Shown: positions 25,379-35,122, counted from the first letter of the stretch. The stretch: DNA of 64,000 nucleotides from Brevibacillus brevis (GCF_022026395.1 NZ_CP041767.1:1313501-1377500), one strand, 5' to 3'. Notes: a model not told the origin generated them from the letters alone. Made by a program: numbers and translations.

Positions 25379-25831
25379 ATGAGTATGACAATGAGTCGGC
25401 CCGTGACCGACGTACTTAATAAACAAGTTGCCAACTGGTCTGTGCTGTATATGAAGCTGCATCATTATCACTGGTTTGTCAAAGGACCGAATTTCTTTAC
25501 CCTGCATGAAAAATTTGAGGAGCTATACAACGAGGCAGCCAAAAATGTGGATGAGCTGGCAGAACGGCTGTTAACGGTTGGGGGCAAGCCTGTTTCGACG
25601 TTGAAGGCCTGTATGGAGCAGGCTTCCATTAAGGAAGCGACAGGTGGAGAGTCTGCGGATCAGATGGTAGAGGCAGTCGTGAACGATTTTACACTCCTGA
25701 TCAAAGAACTCAAAGAAGGTATTACAGCCGCGGAAGCAGGGGACGATGAAGCGACTGGCGATATGTTCTTAGGGATCATGGACAGCTTGCAAAAGCATGT
25801 GTGGATGCTGCAAGCCCACTTGGGAAAATAA
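25379..25831 (+). CDS. dps: Dps/ferritin-like DNA-protection protein
   Basis: 150 aa four-helix-bundle protein of the Dps family, which forms dodecamers that oxidise and store iron and may shield DNA in starvation or peroxide stress. The ferroxidase-site motif is present: KLHHYHWFVKGPNFFTLHEKFEELYNE with downstream DELAERLL. The C-terminal helix has QKHVWMLQAHLG. Length is typical for Bacillus Dps/MrgA-type proteins. The start has GAGGTGGAG upstream. I see no clear PerR box by eye. Confidence 0.93.
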   Translation: MSMTMSRPVTDVLNKQVANWSVLYMKLHHYHWFVKGPNFFTLHEKFEELYNEAAKNVDELAERLLTVGGKPVSTLKACMEQASIKEATGGESADQMVEAVVNDFTLLIKELKEGITAAEAGDDEATGDMFLGIMDSLQKHVWMLQAHLGK

Positions 25832-25852
25832 CAAGAAATTCTTTTATAAGCA

Positions 25853-25882
25853 AAGCTGATGCCATGGGGTATCGGCTTTTTT
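25853..25882 (+). terminator. Terminator after dps
   Basis: AAGCTGATGCC-ATGG-GGTATCGGCTT followed by TTTT. Confidence 0.85.
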
Positions 25883-25998
25883 CCTATGTACTCATGAAGG
25901 CAAAGTGCAGAGCTGGTCTGATTTAGGGCAACCCCCTTGTTCCCAAGAAAGACATGCTGGTGTAAACTAACCTTGTGTGAAATAAAGTAAGCACTTTC

Positions 25999-26961
25999 AT
26001 GATGGAAAGGATGTACATTCCCATGGCATCACCCTATGTTACATTTAATCGCGGGCAGTGGAGTGCTCTGCGGGCTTCCACGCCGTTGACCATATCTGAT
26101 AACGAGCTTTCCCTTTTGCAGGGCTTAAACGAGAAAATGTCCATGACCGAAGTCTCCGACATTTACCTTCCGTTGTCCCGTCTGCTGAATTTGTATGTCG
26201 GGGGCACGCAGGAGCTGTACCAGGCGACTCACACTTTTTTAGGGAACCAGGATGGCAAGGTTCCATTCATTATCGGTATCGCAGGCAGTGTGGCTGTAGG
26301 CAAAAGCACAACGGCTCGCATTTTGCAGACGCTGTTGTCCCGCTGGCCGAATCATCCGAAGGTGGATTTGGTAACGACCGACGGGTTCCTGTATCCGAAC
26401 AAGGTCCTAGAAGACAGAGGAATCATGAAGCGCAAGGGATTCCCGGAGAGTTATGACTTGCGCCGCTTTATCAATTTTTTATCCGATGTAAAATCGGGTT
26501 TGCCTGAAGTGAAAGCACCAGTTTATTCCCACCTTGTATATGACATCGTGCCAGATGAATGGCAGACCGTCAGACAGCCTGACATTTTGATTGTTGAAGG
26601 CTTGAATGTGCTGCAACCGCCTAGAGGTGACGAAAACGATACTCGTATTTCCGAGGTCATTGTTTCGGATTTCTTTGACTTCACGATCTACGTACACGCG
26701 GAAGAGAAGCACATCCTGCAATGGTATGTAGAGCGGTTCAAGCTGCTGCGTCAGACTGCGTTCTCCGATCCATCCTCGTATTTCAAGCGTTACGCGAGTT
26801 TGTCTGATGAGGAGGCGACTAAGGTGGCCACCGGTATTTGGACGGAGATCAATGGAGCTAACCTGCGTCAAAACATTTTGCCGACGCGTGTTCGCGCTCA
26901 ATTGATTTTGGACAAGGGGCAGGATCATAGGGTACAAAGCGTGAAGCTGCGCAAGCTGTAA
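25999..26961 (+). CDS. coaA: Pantothenate kinase, type I
   Basis: 320 aa. Phosphorylates pantothenate with ATP, the first step of coenzyme A synthesis. The P-loop [13 protein letters not shown] lies near residues 93-105, followed by the CoaA blocks [32 protein letters not shown] and [11 protein letters not shown]. The ORF starts at ATG 25999, but the only ribosome-binding-like sequence (GAAAGGA) lies inside it and would serve ATG 26023 (MASPYVTF), which may be the true start. Full length and intact. Single gene with a DUF523 gene 24 bp downstream. Confidence 0.95.
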   Translation: MMERMYIPMASPYVTFNRGQWSALRASTPLTISDNELSLLQGLNEKMSMTEVSDIYLPLSRLLNLYVGGTQELYQATHTFLGNQDGKVPFIIGIAGSVAVGKSTTARILQTLLSRWPNHPKVDLVTTDGFLYPNKVLEDRGIMKRKGFPESYDLRRFINFLSDVKSGLPEVKAPVYSHLVYDIVPDEWQTVRQPDILIVEGLNVLQPPRGDENDTRISEVIVSDFFDFTIYVHAEEKHILQWYVERFKLLRQTAFSDPSSYFKRYASLSDEEATKVATGIWTEINGANLRQNILPTRVRAQLILDKGQDHRVQSVKLRKL

Positions 26962-26985
26962 ATAAAAAGGTGGAGGACGGTTGTC

Positions 26986-27438
26986 ATGAAAGTGATTAGC
27001 GCCTGTTTGATCGGCTGTGAATGCCGTTACGATCAGAAGTCATGCTTGAACCAAGAGCTGGAGCAATTGCTCCGGGAAGGAAAGGCCATTCCCGTCTGTC
27101 CTGAACAGCTGGGAGGCTTGCCAACACCACGACCGCCAGCCGAAATCATCGGGGGTACGGGAGATGATGTTCTGGATGGCAAAGCACGCATCATAGACGA
27201 CACTGGCCGAGACGTTACCGAGGAATTTTTGATGGGGGCGAACCAAGCACTGAAGCTGGCGAAAACGGTTGGAGCCACATCTGCTATCTTAAAAGAAAAC
27301 AGCCCGTCCTGTGGGAGCTCCTTCGTTTACGATGGCAGCTTTTCCGGGAAAAAAGTGCCGGGTGTCGGGCTGACGGCAGCGCTGTTTCGCAGAAACGGGA
27401 TTGAGGTAACATCTGAGGTGAAAACATCTAATGAATAA
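26986..27438 (+). CDS. DUF523 protein
   Basis: 150-aa cytoplasmic protein of the DUF523 family. Conserved cysteines are in place: SACLIGCECRYDQKSC near the start, PVCPEQLGG, and ILKENSPSCGS with GVGLTAALFRRNG. Such a Cys set suggests binding of an Fe-S cluster or metal; no function is established. Strong ribosome-binding site GGTGGAGGA. Probably cotranscribed with coaA. Confidence 0.88.
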   Translation: MKVISACLIGCECRYDQKSCLNQELEQLLREGKAIPVCPEQLGGLPTPRPPAEIIGGTGDDVLDGKARIIDDTGRDVTEEFLMGANQALKLAKTVGATSAILKENSPSCGSSFVYDGSFSGKKVPGVGLTAALFRRNGIEVTSEVKTSNE

Positions 27439-27469
27439 CAAAGGGGGGCGCGATGAATAGCGTCCCCCT

Positions 27470-28000
27470 TTACAATCTGCTCATATAATAAGCGGTCTCT
27501 TCAAGCAACTCCTGTATTTTGAACCAAGAACGCCAAAGAGAAAAACTGAAGAAGACACATGCAACAAATGCTAACGCAGGAAGGCTATGATCGCGAATAA
27601 CATTTCGCAGTATAAACCAAACGGACAGTATGTACGACAAGATTAGGAAATAAAAGATGACATTGCGCTCTTCTCGAATGAGCAGATCGATTTTATCCTC
27701 CAGTAATGAAAACTCCAGTTGGTTGTCTTTGTGCATTTGTTGGCGATCCACTCGAGCGTCTGAGGTTGCAAAGCTGTACAGCTCTATTTCTTTCCTGTTT
27801 GGTTCCTTGATAAATTCCACTTGAAACATTACACCTGTAAAAATCGATCGTTTCATGTACAGATTGTCGGTATAGAGGCGATTTTGATTTTCCCATACTT
27901 GCAAGATAATAAACGAAGCAATGAATAGTGTGAAGACAATCATCAATTTCCAGTACGGTATCGGTACTATCTTTTTTCGAAAAGAACGATCTAGCTCCAT
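27470..28000 (-). CDS. Membrane protein of unknown function
   Basis: 176 aa from ATG 28000, set by AAAGGA nine bases upstream. One N-terminal helix (YWKLMIVFTLFIASFIILQVW), a polar middle domain of about 75 residues (probably outside), then two helices near the C-terminus (FYFLILSYILSVWFILR and LPALAFVACVFFSFSLW). No family recognised. It lies downstream of the BCCT transporter on the same strand but behind a terminator, so it has its own promoter or depends on read-through. Confidence 0.65.
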   Translation of the reverse strand: MELDRSFRKKIVPIPYWKLMIVFTLFIASFIILQVWENQNRLYTDNLYMKRSIFTGVMFQVEFIKEPNRKEIELYSFATSDARVDRQQMHKDNQLEFSLLEDKIDLLIREERNVIFYFLILSYILSVWFILRNVIRDHSLPALAFVACVFFSFSLWRSWFKIQELLEETAYYMSRL

Positions 28001-28045
28001 ACGATCAAATCCTTTGAAATATTTTCCATATAATACCACAAAAAA

Positions 28046-28085
28046 GACCCTTCACGAAGCATAATGCCTGATAGAAGGGTCTTCC
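28046..28085 (-). terminator. Terminator for BCCT transporter
   Basis: On the minus strand AAGACCCTTC ... GAAGGGTCTT is followed by TTTT. Confidence 0.85.
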
Positions 28086-28091
28086 TGCCTT

Positions 28092-29615
28092 TTACAACTC
28101 CTTCAACAACCTCTCCAGCTTCTTCTGCTGTTCTTTCCGCTTCTTTTTCGCAATCCGGTCTTCTTCTTGCAACGCCATGACAAGGGAGAAGCACATCAAG
28201 ACCATGATGACGGTAAAAGGCAGTGCTGCCACTATGGAGGCTGTCTGTAGGCCTTCCAAGCCGCCGCTTAACAACAGAACAATCGCGATAGCGGATTGGA
28301 GGACGCCCCAGGTGATTTTTACCCGATTCGACGGGTCCAGGTTGCCATCAGAAGACAGCATGCCGAGCACGAAAATAGCGGAATCCGCTGATGTAATAAA
28401 AAAGGTGATGATTAACAGAATCGCAACGACAGCGAGAATGTACCCCATAGGCAACTGCTCCAGGGCGAGGAACAACGCAGTCGATATGTCACTTTGTACC
28501 GCCGCCCCTATAGGCGCTTGATCAAAAATTTCGAGATGAAGAGCAGTCCCGCCAAACACCGAAAACCAAATGAAGCTTAACAAACTCGGAACGAGCATCA
28601 CGCAAATGACGAATTCCTTGATCGTGCGACCTTTGGAGACGCGTGCGATAAACATGCCGACGAACGGCGCCCAGGCAATCCACCACGACCAGTAAAACAG
28701 CGTCCAGTTGGCTACCCATGTCCCTTGTGTAAAAGGGGTCAGTCGCAAGCTCATCGAGATGAGATTGTTCAAATAACTGCCCAGCGTACTGGTGAAGGCG
28801 TCAAAAATAAATGAGGTTGGTCCCAGTACGAGCGTTAGCAGGAGGAGCAACAAAGCGAATACGAGATTCGTATTGCTCAAATACTTGATACCTCGATCCA
28901 GCCCTGTCGTAGCCGAGAGCAGAAATAGCACTGTAATGATGGAAATAATGACGATCTGCACTGTGGTACTGGACGGCAGTCCAAAGAGGTGAGACAAGCC
29001 CCCATTTATTTGCAGAGTTCCGAGGCCAAGTGAGGTTGCGACACCGAATGCCGTGGCGATGACAGCTAGAATATCGATCCCTTTTCCGAGCGGTCCGTGT
29101 ATGCGTTCACCGAGCAGTGGGCCAAAGGTGGAGGAAATCAAGCCCTTCGCCCCTTTGCGAAATTGAAAATACGAGAGAGAGAGTGCGATGAGAGCGTAGA
29201 TCCCCCAAGGATGCAGACCCCAGTGAAAAAACGCATAGCGCAGAGCAGTTTGTGCGGCTTCGGTCGTTTGTCCGGTCACACCTGCTGGCGGAGCGAAGTA
29301 ATGAGAAATGGGCTCCGCTACTCCCCAAAAGACAAGACCAATCCCCATCCCAGCAGAAAACAGCATGGCAAACCACGTAGGCAGCGAGTATTCCGGCTCG
29401 TCATCGTCGCTCCCCAAAGGGATTTGTCCGTATCTGCTAAAGGCAAGGAAGATGCAAAAGATCAGAAAACCGAAAGTCACGATTAAATAAAACCAGCCAA
29501 AATTCGTCGTGGTCACTTTCAGGACATGGGAAGCCGCAGAGGCGAACAGCTCAGGAGAAATCGCGCCGAACAGCACAATGACAAATACAATGACCAAGGA
29601 TATCAGGAAAGTCAT
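28092..29615 (-). CDS. BCCT family (betaine/choline/carnitine) transporter
   Basis: 507-aa membrane protein with twelve predicted helices. Signature residues of the betaine/carnitine/choline family are present: GMGIGLVFWGVAEPISHY and the tryptophan box WSWWIAWAPFVGMFIARVSKGRTIKEF. The short N-terminus and lack of a long charged C-terminal tail resemble OpuD-type glycine-betaine carriers, but the substrate cannot be fixed from sequence. Ribosome-binding site GGGAGGA. A LysR regulator lies 77 bp upstream on the same strand and may control it. Likely role: uptake of a compatible solute or quaternary amine by Na+ symport. Confidence 0.92.
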   Translation of the reverse strand: MTFLISLVIVFVIVLFGAISPELFASAASHVLKVTTTNFGWFYLIVTFGFLIFCIFLAFSRYGQIPLGSDDDEPEYSLPTWFAMLFSAGMGIGLVFWGVAEPISHYFAPPAGVTGQTTEAAQTALRYAFFHWGLHPWGIYALIALSLSYFQFRKGAKGLISSTFGPLLGERIHGPLGKGIDILAVIATAFGVATSLGLGTLQINGGLSHLFGLPSSTTVQIVIISIITVLFLLSATTGLDRGIKYLSNTNLVFALLLLLLTLVLGPTSFIFDAFTSTLGSYLNNLISMSLRLTPFTQGTWVANWTLFYWSWWIAWAPFVGMFIARVSKGRTIKEFVICVMLVPSLLSFIWFSVFGGTALHLEIFDQAPIGAAVQSDISTALFLALEQLPMGYILAVVAILLIITFFITSADSAIFVLGMLSSDGNLDPSNRVKITWGVLQSAIAIVLLLSGGLEGLQTASIVAALPFTVIMVLMCFSLVMALQEEDRIAKKKRKEQQKKLERLLKEL

Positions 29616-29692
29616 CTTTATCCTCCCGGGAATCTACAAGAAATGGTAATAGTTTATCATCCCGCGGGATTTCCAAGATTATTCCACTGGAG

Positions 29693-30571
29693 TTACGATG
29701 AAAACGTCTCGATAAACCGATTCGCTGCTTTGGATAGATGGCGTCCAGACTGCCAAACGACAGCAGCGGAAGAATAAATAGAAGTACCGGAGAGTCGAAT
29801 CCCGCGAATTTGTTCGCTCTGATGAGTTTCCCATGCCGAGATGGGGACGATGGAGGAACCGACAGAGGAGGCGACCATGCTGACGATGAGCGAGATGTCC
29901 GGGCACTCACAGATGACATGCGGTTCCACGCCTAGACGGGAAAATTCCTTGATAATCAAGTCGTAGATGCCCAATCCTGGCGTGCTCGGCATGATGAGCG
30001 GGAGCTGGGCGATCTCGCGCATTTCGATTTCTTTGCGATCGGCATAAGGGGAGGTGGCAGGAACAATGAGCACAAAATCCTCTTCCTCCAACGGAATCAT
30101 GGTGCAGTTGTTCAATGAGTGGGGGAGACGTACGATAGCGACTTCTATGGTTCTGCGCTCCAGCCACTGATTGAGGAGCTGCGTATCGCCTTTCCAAATT
30201 TTATACGTAATGAGCGGATATTTTTGCTGAAACACGCGAATTTGTTCTGGCAGACGATAGGCCGACAGTGCGCTGACACCGATGGAAAGCGTCCCACGAA
30301 TGCCTTCGCCTGTCTCTTTGACCTCGGAAAGGGCTTCCTCCATTTGATGAACGATATTGAGGGCCTGTTTGTAGAGAGTGACGCCTGCTTCTGTCAGAAC
30401 CATTTGTTTGCCTGAGCGCTCAACAAGCAAGGTTCCGAGTTCCTCCTCCATTTGTTTCAGTTGCTGGCTCAAAGGCGGCTGGGCCATGTTCAGCCTTTTA
30501 GCCGCTCCCGTTATCTGACCTTCTTCCGCTATGGCGATAAAATAACGCAGTTGCCGAATGTCCACACACAA
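29693..30571 (-). CDS. LysR family transcriptional regulator
   Basis: 292 aa. N-terminal winged HTH typical of LysR (IRQLRYFIAIAEEGQITGAAKRL, then QPPLSQQLKQMEEELG), followed by a two-lobed effector-binding domain (GTLSIGVSALSAYRLP onward). Start at GTG 30571 or the in-frame GTG 30565; AAGGAAAGAAGG lies upstream. It is divergent from the purine permease, with 149 bp between, and upstream of the BCCT transporter. Repeats ATATGAAAA and TTTTCATAT in the divergent region (about 30600-30645) are plausible binding sites. Its regulon and ligand are unknown. Confidence 0.92.
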   Translation of the reverse strand: MCVDIRQLRYFIAIAEEGQITGAAKRLNMAQPPLSQQLKQMEEELGTLLVERSGKQMVLTEAGVTLYKQALNIVHQMEEALSEVKETGEGIRGTLSIGVSALSAYRLPEQIRVFQQKYPLITYKIWKGDTQLLNQWLERRTIEVAIVRLPHSLNNCTMIPLEEEDFVLIVPATSPYADRKEIEMREIAQLPLIMPSTPGLGIYDLIIKEFSRLGVEPHVICECPDISLIVSMVASSVGSSIVPISAWETHQSEQIRGIRLSGTSIYSSAAVVWQSGRHLSKAANRFIETFSS

Positions 30572-30720
30572 TGCCTTCTTTCCTTACGAGAATGGTTCCA
30601 TATGAAAACGATATGAAAATTAGATTTTATGGATATTTTTCATATTGATGAAGCTATGATAGCATGTTTCCTGTGAATCTTCACTTCATGGAAAAGACAT
30701 AAAGGAAAGAAGGGAAATCC

Positions 30721-32013
30721 GTGCGTACGTGGATGGAAAAGCTATTTCACTTGCGCGCTTACGACACGACGTTTCAAAGGGAACTCATCGCCGGATTTAT
30801 TGGCTTTGTCACCATTGTTTACATTGTTGCCGTAAACGCTTCGATTTTAAATGATGCTGGAATACCGATGGAAGCAGGCATTCTGGCGACTGTATTGACG
30901 GCATTTATCGGGTCACTTCTTATGGCCTTTTGGGCAAATGCACCTATTATTCTGGTTCCCGGCATGGGGATCAACGCCCTGTTTACGTTCACATTATGCA
31001 AATCGATGGGCCTCACTTGGCAAGAAGCATTGGCAGCTGTTTTTGTTTCGGGTCTGATCTTTAGTGTCATTGCCTTTACCAAGGCCGCGAAAATATTGTC
31101 CAGTGCGATACCCGCTTCGCTAAAAGAAGCGATTACCGTAGGGATCGGGCTGTTCTTGACCTTCATCGGTCTGCAAAAAGGCGGGCTGATCGTCATGAAT
31201 CCGTCTACATTTGTCGCGCTGGGTGACGTGTCCAGCCCGCATGTGATCGTCACGCTGATAACTTTGATTGTTACGTTGATTTTGTTTGTTCGCAATGTAC
31301 CGGGCAACTTCTTGATCGGTATTGCGGTTGGTACAGGACTTGGCTTTTTGTTCGGGATTATCGAGCCAGGAGGAGGAGGATCGTTTTCGTTCGCGGATTA
31401 CGGAAGCGTATTTGCGGGTCTTTCCTTTTCAGCCATTTGGGCGTTGCCATTTTGGATCGCGACCTTCTCATTGGCGATGGTCATCGTCTTTGAAAATATC
31501 GGCTTGATTCATGGGCATACCTCGATGCTTGGGCAGCCGGAGAAGTTTGGCCGGTCGCTGCAAGCGAATGCATTGTCGGCTGCCATCTCTGGCATTCTGG
31601 GAACCAGTCCGACGGTTTCTACGGTAGAGACAGCAGCAGGAATCGCAGCGGGAGGACGGACGGGACTGACCGCACTTGTAACAGGTACCTTGTTCCTGCT
31701 CTCGCTCGGTTTGCTTCCTGTCATCAAAATGATTCCAGATGGAGCCATTGCTCCGGTGCTCATCATCATTGGCGCACTGATGCTGCAAAATGTACAGAAT
31801 ATCAATCTGAAGGACTTCTCGGAAGGCTTCCCTGCCTTTTTGATCATCGCGATTATCCCGTTGTCCTACAGCATTGTAGATGGAATTGCGTTTGGATTCG
31901 TGGCGTATCCGCTCTTGAAGCTCGCATTGGGCAAACGCCGTGAAGTGCCTGCGCTCATGTATGTCATCGCGGGATTGTTCTTGCTGAATCTCATGCTGCC
32001 GATCTTCGCATAA
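30721..32013 (+). CDS. NCS2 family purine permease (PbuG/AzgA-like)
   Basis: 430-aa permease with 12-14 helices that imports hypoxanthine, guanine or adenine. AzgA-subfamily blocks are clear: IAGFIGFVTIVYIVAVN, PGMGINALFTFT, GLFLTFIGLQKGGLI and the signature GTSPTVSTVETAAGIAAGGRTGL. Start GTG 30721 is chosen by GGAAAGAAGGGA just before it. Divergent from the LysR gene. I see no purine riboswitch in the short leader. Ends before a strong terminator. Confidence 0.93.
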   Translation: MRTWMEKLFHLRAYDTTFQRELIAGFIGFVTIVYIVAVNASILNDAGIPMEAGILATVLTAFIGSLLMAFWANAPIILVPGMGINALFTFTLCKSMGLTWQEALAAVFVSGLIFSVIAFTKAAKILSSAIPASLKEAITVGIGLFLTFIGLQKGGLIVMNPSTFVALGDVSSPHVIVTLITLIVTLILFVRNVPGNFLIGIAVGTGLGFLFGIIEPGGGGSFSFADYGSVFAGLSFSAIWALPFWIATFSLAMVIVFENIGLIHGHTSMLGQPEKFGRSLQANALSAAISGILGTSPTVSTVETAAGIAAGGRTGLTALVTGTLFLLSLGLLPVIKMIPDGAIAPVLIIIGALMLQNVQNINLKDFSEGFPAFLIIAIIPLSYSIVDGIAFGFVAYPLLKLALGKRREVPALMYVIAGLFLLNLMLPIFA

Positions 32014-32023
32014 AAGAGAAGGT

Positions 32024-32053
32024 TTCCCTCGACTTGTGTCGGGGGTTTTTTTG
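32024..32053 (+). terminator. Terminator after purine permease
   Basis: CCCTCGAC-TTGT-GTCGGGGG followed by TTTTTTT. Confidence 0.85.
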
Positions 32054-32104
32054 TTCTGTTCTCCCGTGCGATTTGCCTCGTAAAACCATCTTAAAAACAA
32101 TGAA

Positions 32105-32139
32105 AAAGTCCCTTTGCCAATGAGAGAGGCAAAGGGATT
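32105..32139 (-). terminator. Terminator for secreted protein
   Basis: On the minus strand CCCTTTGCC ... GGCAAAGGG is followed by ACTTTTTC. Confidence 0.8.
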
Positions 32140-32162
32140 ATTCACGGAGAGATGCGCATTGA

Positions 32163-33233
32163 TTATCGTTTTACCAGCGTAAACGCTTGTTTTACTTGGT
32201 CCAGAGACATCATCAGAGGGATGAATTTCTTCCCTTCTTTGCTTGCTGGATCAAATACTGTGTCTTGTGGCAAGCTTGCTACATAAACCGTGTTGGTTGC
32301 TTGGTTACGTGCAATTTCGACGCCGACTGGTGGCTCGTCCGGGTTGTTCAGTTTTTTCCAGTCATTCAGGTCAAACGCGGTGATAACTACAACTGGTGTA
32401 CGATCTTCCGCTTTGTCAGCATTGAAGATGAAGCGGGTTACACTCTTTGCTTCTGGCAAGTATTCGTCTGCATTTGGGCCTGTTTTTTCCTCAACAAGGA
32501 TGTTGCCATTCCAAGATTTTGGACCTTTAAAAGTAAAGGCTGCGTCTTGGCTTTTGAAAGTATCATGATAGACTTCGAGTGGTTTTACAGCTGGTTCGAA
32601 GTTGGCACTCATCAATTCCCATTTGGTTTGGTTCCACTTCCATTTGGATTTGAGGTAGCCGCGAACATCTGCATTGTAATCACCAGTCAGGCGCTCTGTG
32701 CCTTCCAGTACGTAGAGGCCATTATTGTTTAGGTCGATCGGTTTCAGTTCGACGAAGTCCGCTCCGACTACGCCTGCTTTGTTTTTATCGAGACCTGGCA
32801 GGCTGAGTTCTTTCGCTTTTCCATCTTTCACGGTGTAGATGTGATTGGTTGTGTAGCCGCCGCTTCCGCCAGTGCTTGCAGTAACCATGATCTCGCCTTT
32901 TTTATCGTAAGTGAAATCTTGAACGGACAGCTTCGGCTCGTAGCCGTTGTCCTTCACGTCGATGTTAAAAGATTTCTTCGTTTTGCCATCTGTTACTTTG
33001 ATGGTGAGGTCCTTCACGTATGGGCTGTTTTTCTCTTTTTTCCCGTACAGAACCACTGTGTCTGCGGTTTTGTCACCCGTTACGTCTGCTGTTTTTTTCG
33101 TAATCTCTTGCAAGCCTTTTGTTGTAGCAGTTGTGTTGCTTGCATCTGCTGTGATTGCATACCCTCCAGTGAAAAGTACGGAAGTTAGTACTGTTCCTGT
33201 TACGAGTTTGTTCAAGTGTTTCAAGTGTTTCAT
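32163..33233 (-). CDS. Secreted protein of unknown function
   Basis: 356 aa with a clear signal peptide (MKHLKHLNKLVTGTVLTSVLFTGGYAITADA). The mature part starts Thr/Asn-rich and has an N-terminal block like VCBS/FG-GAP-type domains (DVTGDKTADTVVLYGKK, TVKDGKAKELSLPG, ELKPIDLNNNGLYVLEGTERLTGDYNADVRGYL), then a second domain (about 225-356) with VVVITAFDLNDWKKLNN and DQVKQAFTLV. No catalytic motif seen. Ribosome-binding site GGAGGAGA. Exported to the wall or medium; role unknown. Confidence 0.8.
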   Translation of the reverse strand: MKHLKHLNKLVTGTVLTSVLFTGGYAITADASNTTATTKGLQEITKKTADVTGDKTADTVVLYGKKEKNSPYVKDLTIKVTDGKTKKSFNIDVKDNGYEPKLSVQDFTYDKKGEIMVTASTGGSGGYTTNHIYTVKDGKAKELSLPGLDKNKAGVVGADFVELKPIDLNNNGLYVLEGTERLTGDYNADVRGYLKSKWKWNQTKWELMSANFEPAVKPLEVYHDTFKSQDAAFTFKGPKSWNGNILVEEKTGPNADEYLPEAKSVTRFIFNADKAEDRTPVVVITAFDLNDWKKLNNPDEPPVGVEIARNQATNTVYVASLPQDTVFDPASKEGKKFIPLMMSLDQVKQAFTLVKR

Positions 33234-33394
33234 GTGGTGAATCTCCTCCCCAGTCTTGCTGACTGATCATGATGTAAATGTGTAGTCTGCTGCATCTTGG
33301 CTTGTCCTTGCTACACGTTCATTATGTACGATAGGGTGGCTGCATTGGTTACAGACTATCGACATAAATCCTACAAATCGGTAACAGGTAAAAG

Positions 33395-34351
33395 TTAGGG
33401 GGCTAGGAGGTTGCTCGCTTCTTTTAGCAGTGCCTCGCTGCTTTGCTCCAACAGCATGGGATAGAGACGTGTTTTGTCTGGAGCTAACGCGAGGAGCTGA
33501 TCATATACCGCAGCGGAGGCATAGAGCAAGTCAGAATCGTGGATAATCTGCTGCAAGGAGCGTTCATCAACGAATCCTGCGGTCATGTGTTGAATCTGTT
33601 CGATACCTGCCTCTTGTACCCGTCTCGCCATCCATTCCCCGCCTTTTTTTCCGAGACAAACAAACCCAACTGCACGGCCTACCTCCAGGCGAGCGATCTC
33701 CAGAAGCGTGCTCGTCTGGGCACTTGCTCCAATGATGAGGACTGATTTGTGATAACGAGCAGCTAATTCTTTTACCTCCTCTGCATGATTGACGGTGGTG
33801 ACGATTTGGTCGGCATCTTGTATAGCAGAGAGAACATCTGAATGGTTTTCAAGATAGGCAGCCTGAATGGGCTGACCAATGATCTCTTCTATTTTCCTAC
33901 GATAAAAAGGATGGTCATGCTCGTGACATTCTACCAAGAGCCATCGGGCTTCTTTTTTGGACCGGGAAAGAAACAAGTGCCCGTAAGCAATGGAAGCAAG
34001 CATAAGCTCATCCAGCGAAAACGGAAGCTGCTGTGCTTCGGTCATGATGGTTTTGGCGTGATCATAAAGCGATTGCTGCCGCATGCGAAAGGCAGTAATC
34101 GCAGAATTGTCGGCGACAGAGGTGCCGCGACCCTTTTGCATATGGACGAGACCTTCATCCCGTAGCTGTGTGTATACAGCATTGATGGTGTTGCGGTTGA
34201 CTTGCAGCTGATCCGCTAATTGGGCAGCAGGTGGGAGCATTTCGCCCGGTTGAAGGTGGCCGAGGCCAACGAGAAGCTTCAATTGTTCTTTGATTTGCAC
34301 ATGAATCGGGATTGGAAAGTCTGGATTTAGCCGCACAAGTGATTGAGTCAT
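33395..34351 (-). CDS. GntR family transcriptional regulator
   Basis: 318 aa from ATG 34351, chosen because GAGGCG lies seven bases upstream. The N-terminal GntR winged HTH is plain (IHVQIKEQLKLLVGLGHLQPGEMLPPAAQLADQL, VNRNTINAVYTQLRDEGLV). The C-terminal 220 residues are an effector domain I cannot assign, with Rossmann-like strands (SVLIIGASAQTSTLLEIARLEVG). It is divergent from the HPP protein. TAGGTAACTAG lies in the shared promoter region and again before the Crp/Fnr gene, so those are its probable targets. Confidence 0.88.
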   Translation of the reverse strand: MTQSLVRLNPDFPIPIHVQIKEQLKLLVGLGHLQPGEMLPPAAQLADQLQVNRNTINAVYTQLRDEGLVHMQKGRGTSVADNSAITAFRMRQQSLYDHAKTIMTEAQQLPFSLDELMLASIAYGHLFLSRSKKEARWLLVECHEHDHPFYRRKIEEIIGQPIQAAYLENHSDVLSAIQDADQIVTTVNHAEEVKELAARYHKSVLIIGASAQTSTLLEIARLEVGRAVGFVCLGKKGGEWMARRVQEAGIEQIQHMTAGFVDERSLQQIIHDSDLLYASAAVYDQLLALAPDKTRLYPMLLEQSSEALLKEASNLLAP

Positions 34352-34400
34352 GGATATTCGCCTCACAGTTTGGTGTTTGTATTTTATTTTACTAAATATC

Positions 34401-34411
34401 TAGGTAACTAG
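34401..34411. promoter_or_regulatory. Operator-like motif TAGGTAACTAG, site 1
   Basis: CTAGGTAACTAG is a CTAG-4-CTAG repeat in the divergent GntR/HPP region. The same 11 bases occur at 35123-35133, 36 bp before the Crp/Fnr start. Confidence 0.55.
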
Positions 34412-34490
34412 CTATTATTTGTGTTTTTGTAAGATAGCTTACAGAACAAGGAAAGGTCACTTGCTAAGATGGGAGCAGGAGGTGGCTGTG

Positions 34491-35018
34491 ATGAGTGAAG
34501 GATGGAGCATAAAGGGATTTGTAGCCAAAATGAAGGGGAGAAGCAGAACGCCTTTGAAAATATCTGGCTCGGTTGCTTTGATTGGGGGCCTTGGCGGATT
34601 AGTGACGATAGGGGTGTTGGGCATGCTGACGGAATTCACCACCGCTGTTTGGTTGATGGCTTCATTTGGAGCAAGCTGTGTGCTTGCTTTCGTGGCTTGG
34701 GATTCGCCGTTATCTCAGCCGCGCAATATCGTCGGGGGGCATTTTTTTACCAGCTTGGTTGGCGTGCTGCTTTATCAAATAGGCGGATCGCAGCTGTGGG
34801 TCGTAGCAGTTAGTGTCGGTCTTGCGATTGTCGTCATGCATGTCACGAAAACGACCCATCCTCCTGCGGGTGCCAATCCGATCGTCATTGTCATGGACGG
34901 CAAGGGGTGGGAGTTTTTATTGTCTCCGGTACTTATAGGTGCAGTAGTGGTTGTGCTGATTGCGCTATTCGTCAATAACATGCATAAGAAGCGTGCTTAT
35001 CCTGTGTTTTGGGTATAG
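34491..35018 (+). CDS. HPP family membrane protein
   Basis: 175 aa from ATG 34491 (AGGAGGTG upstream; the frame is open 72 nt further). Four or five membrane helices with the family motif TKTTHPPAGANPI and an N-terminal VLAFVAWDSPLSQPRNIVGGHF. HPP proteins are integral membrane proteins; in plants and cyanobacteria some transport nitrite, which is not proof here. Divergent from the GntR regulator and followed by a Crp/Fnr-family gene, with operator-like motifs before both. Confidence 0.87.
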   Translation: MSEGWSIKGFVAKMKGRSRTPLKISGSVALIGGLGGLVTIGVLGMLTEFTTAVWLMASFGASCVLAFVAWDSPLSQPRNIVGGHFFTSLVGVLLYQIGGSQLWVVAVSVGLAIVVMHVTKTTHPPAGANPIVIVMDGKGWEFLLSPVLIGAVVVVLIALFVNNMHKKRAYPVFWV

Positions 35019-35023
35019 CAATA

Positions 35024-35066
35024 TCACAGTAAACAATGGCCGCCTTTTATTAGGGGGTCATTTTTT
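35024..35066 (+). terminator. Terminator after HPP gene
   Basis: AATGGCCGCC and GGGGGTCATT form an imperfect stem with one G-U pair and one mismatch, followed by TTTTTT. Confidence 0.6.
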
Positions 35067-35122
35067 CATGGAGAAAGAAGAGGAGAGGGTGATTGACAAA
35101 TGAGATGAAATACATAAAAGTA

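Noticed and set aside
35093..35121. Sigma-A promoter (TTGACA at 35093) for the Crp/Fnr gene
   Set aside because: The -35 is good but no convincing TATAAT lies 16-18 bp downstream, so I did not list it as a promoter.
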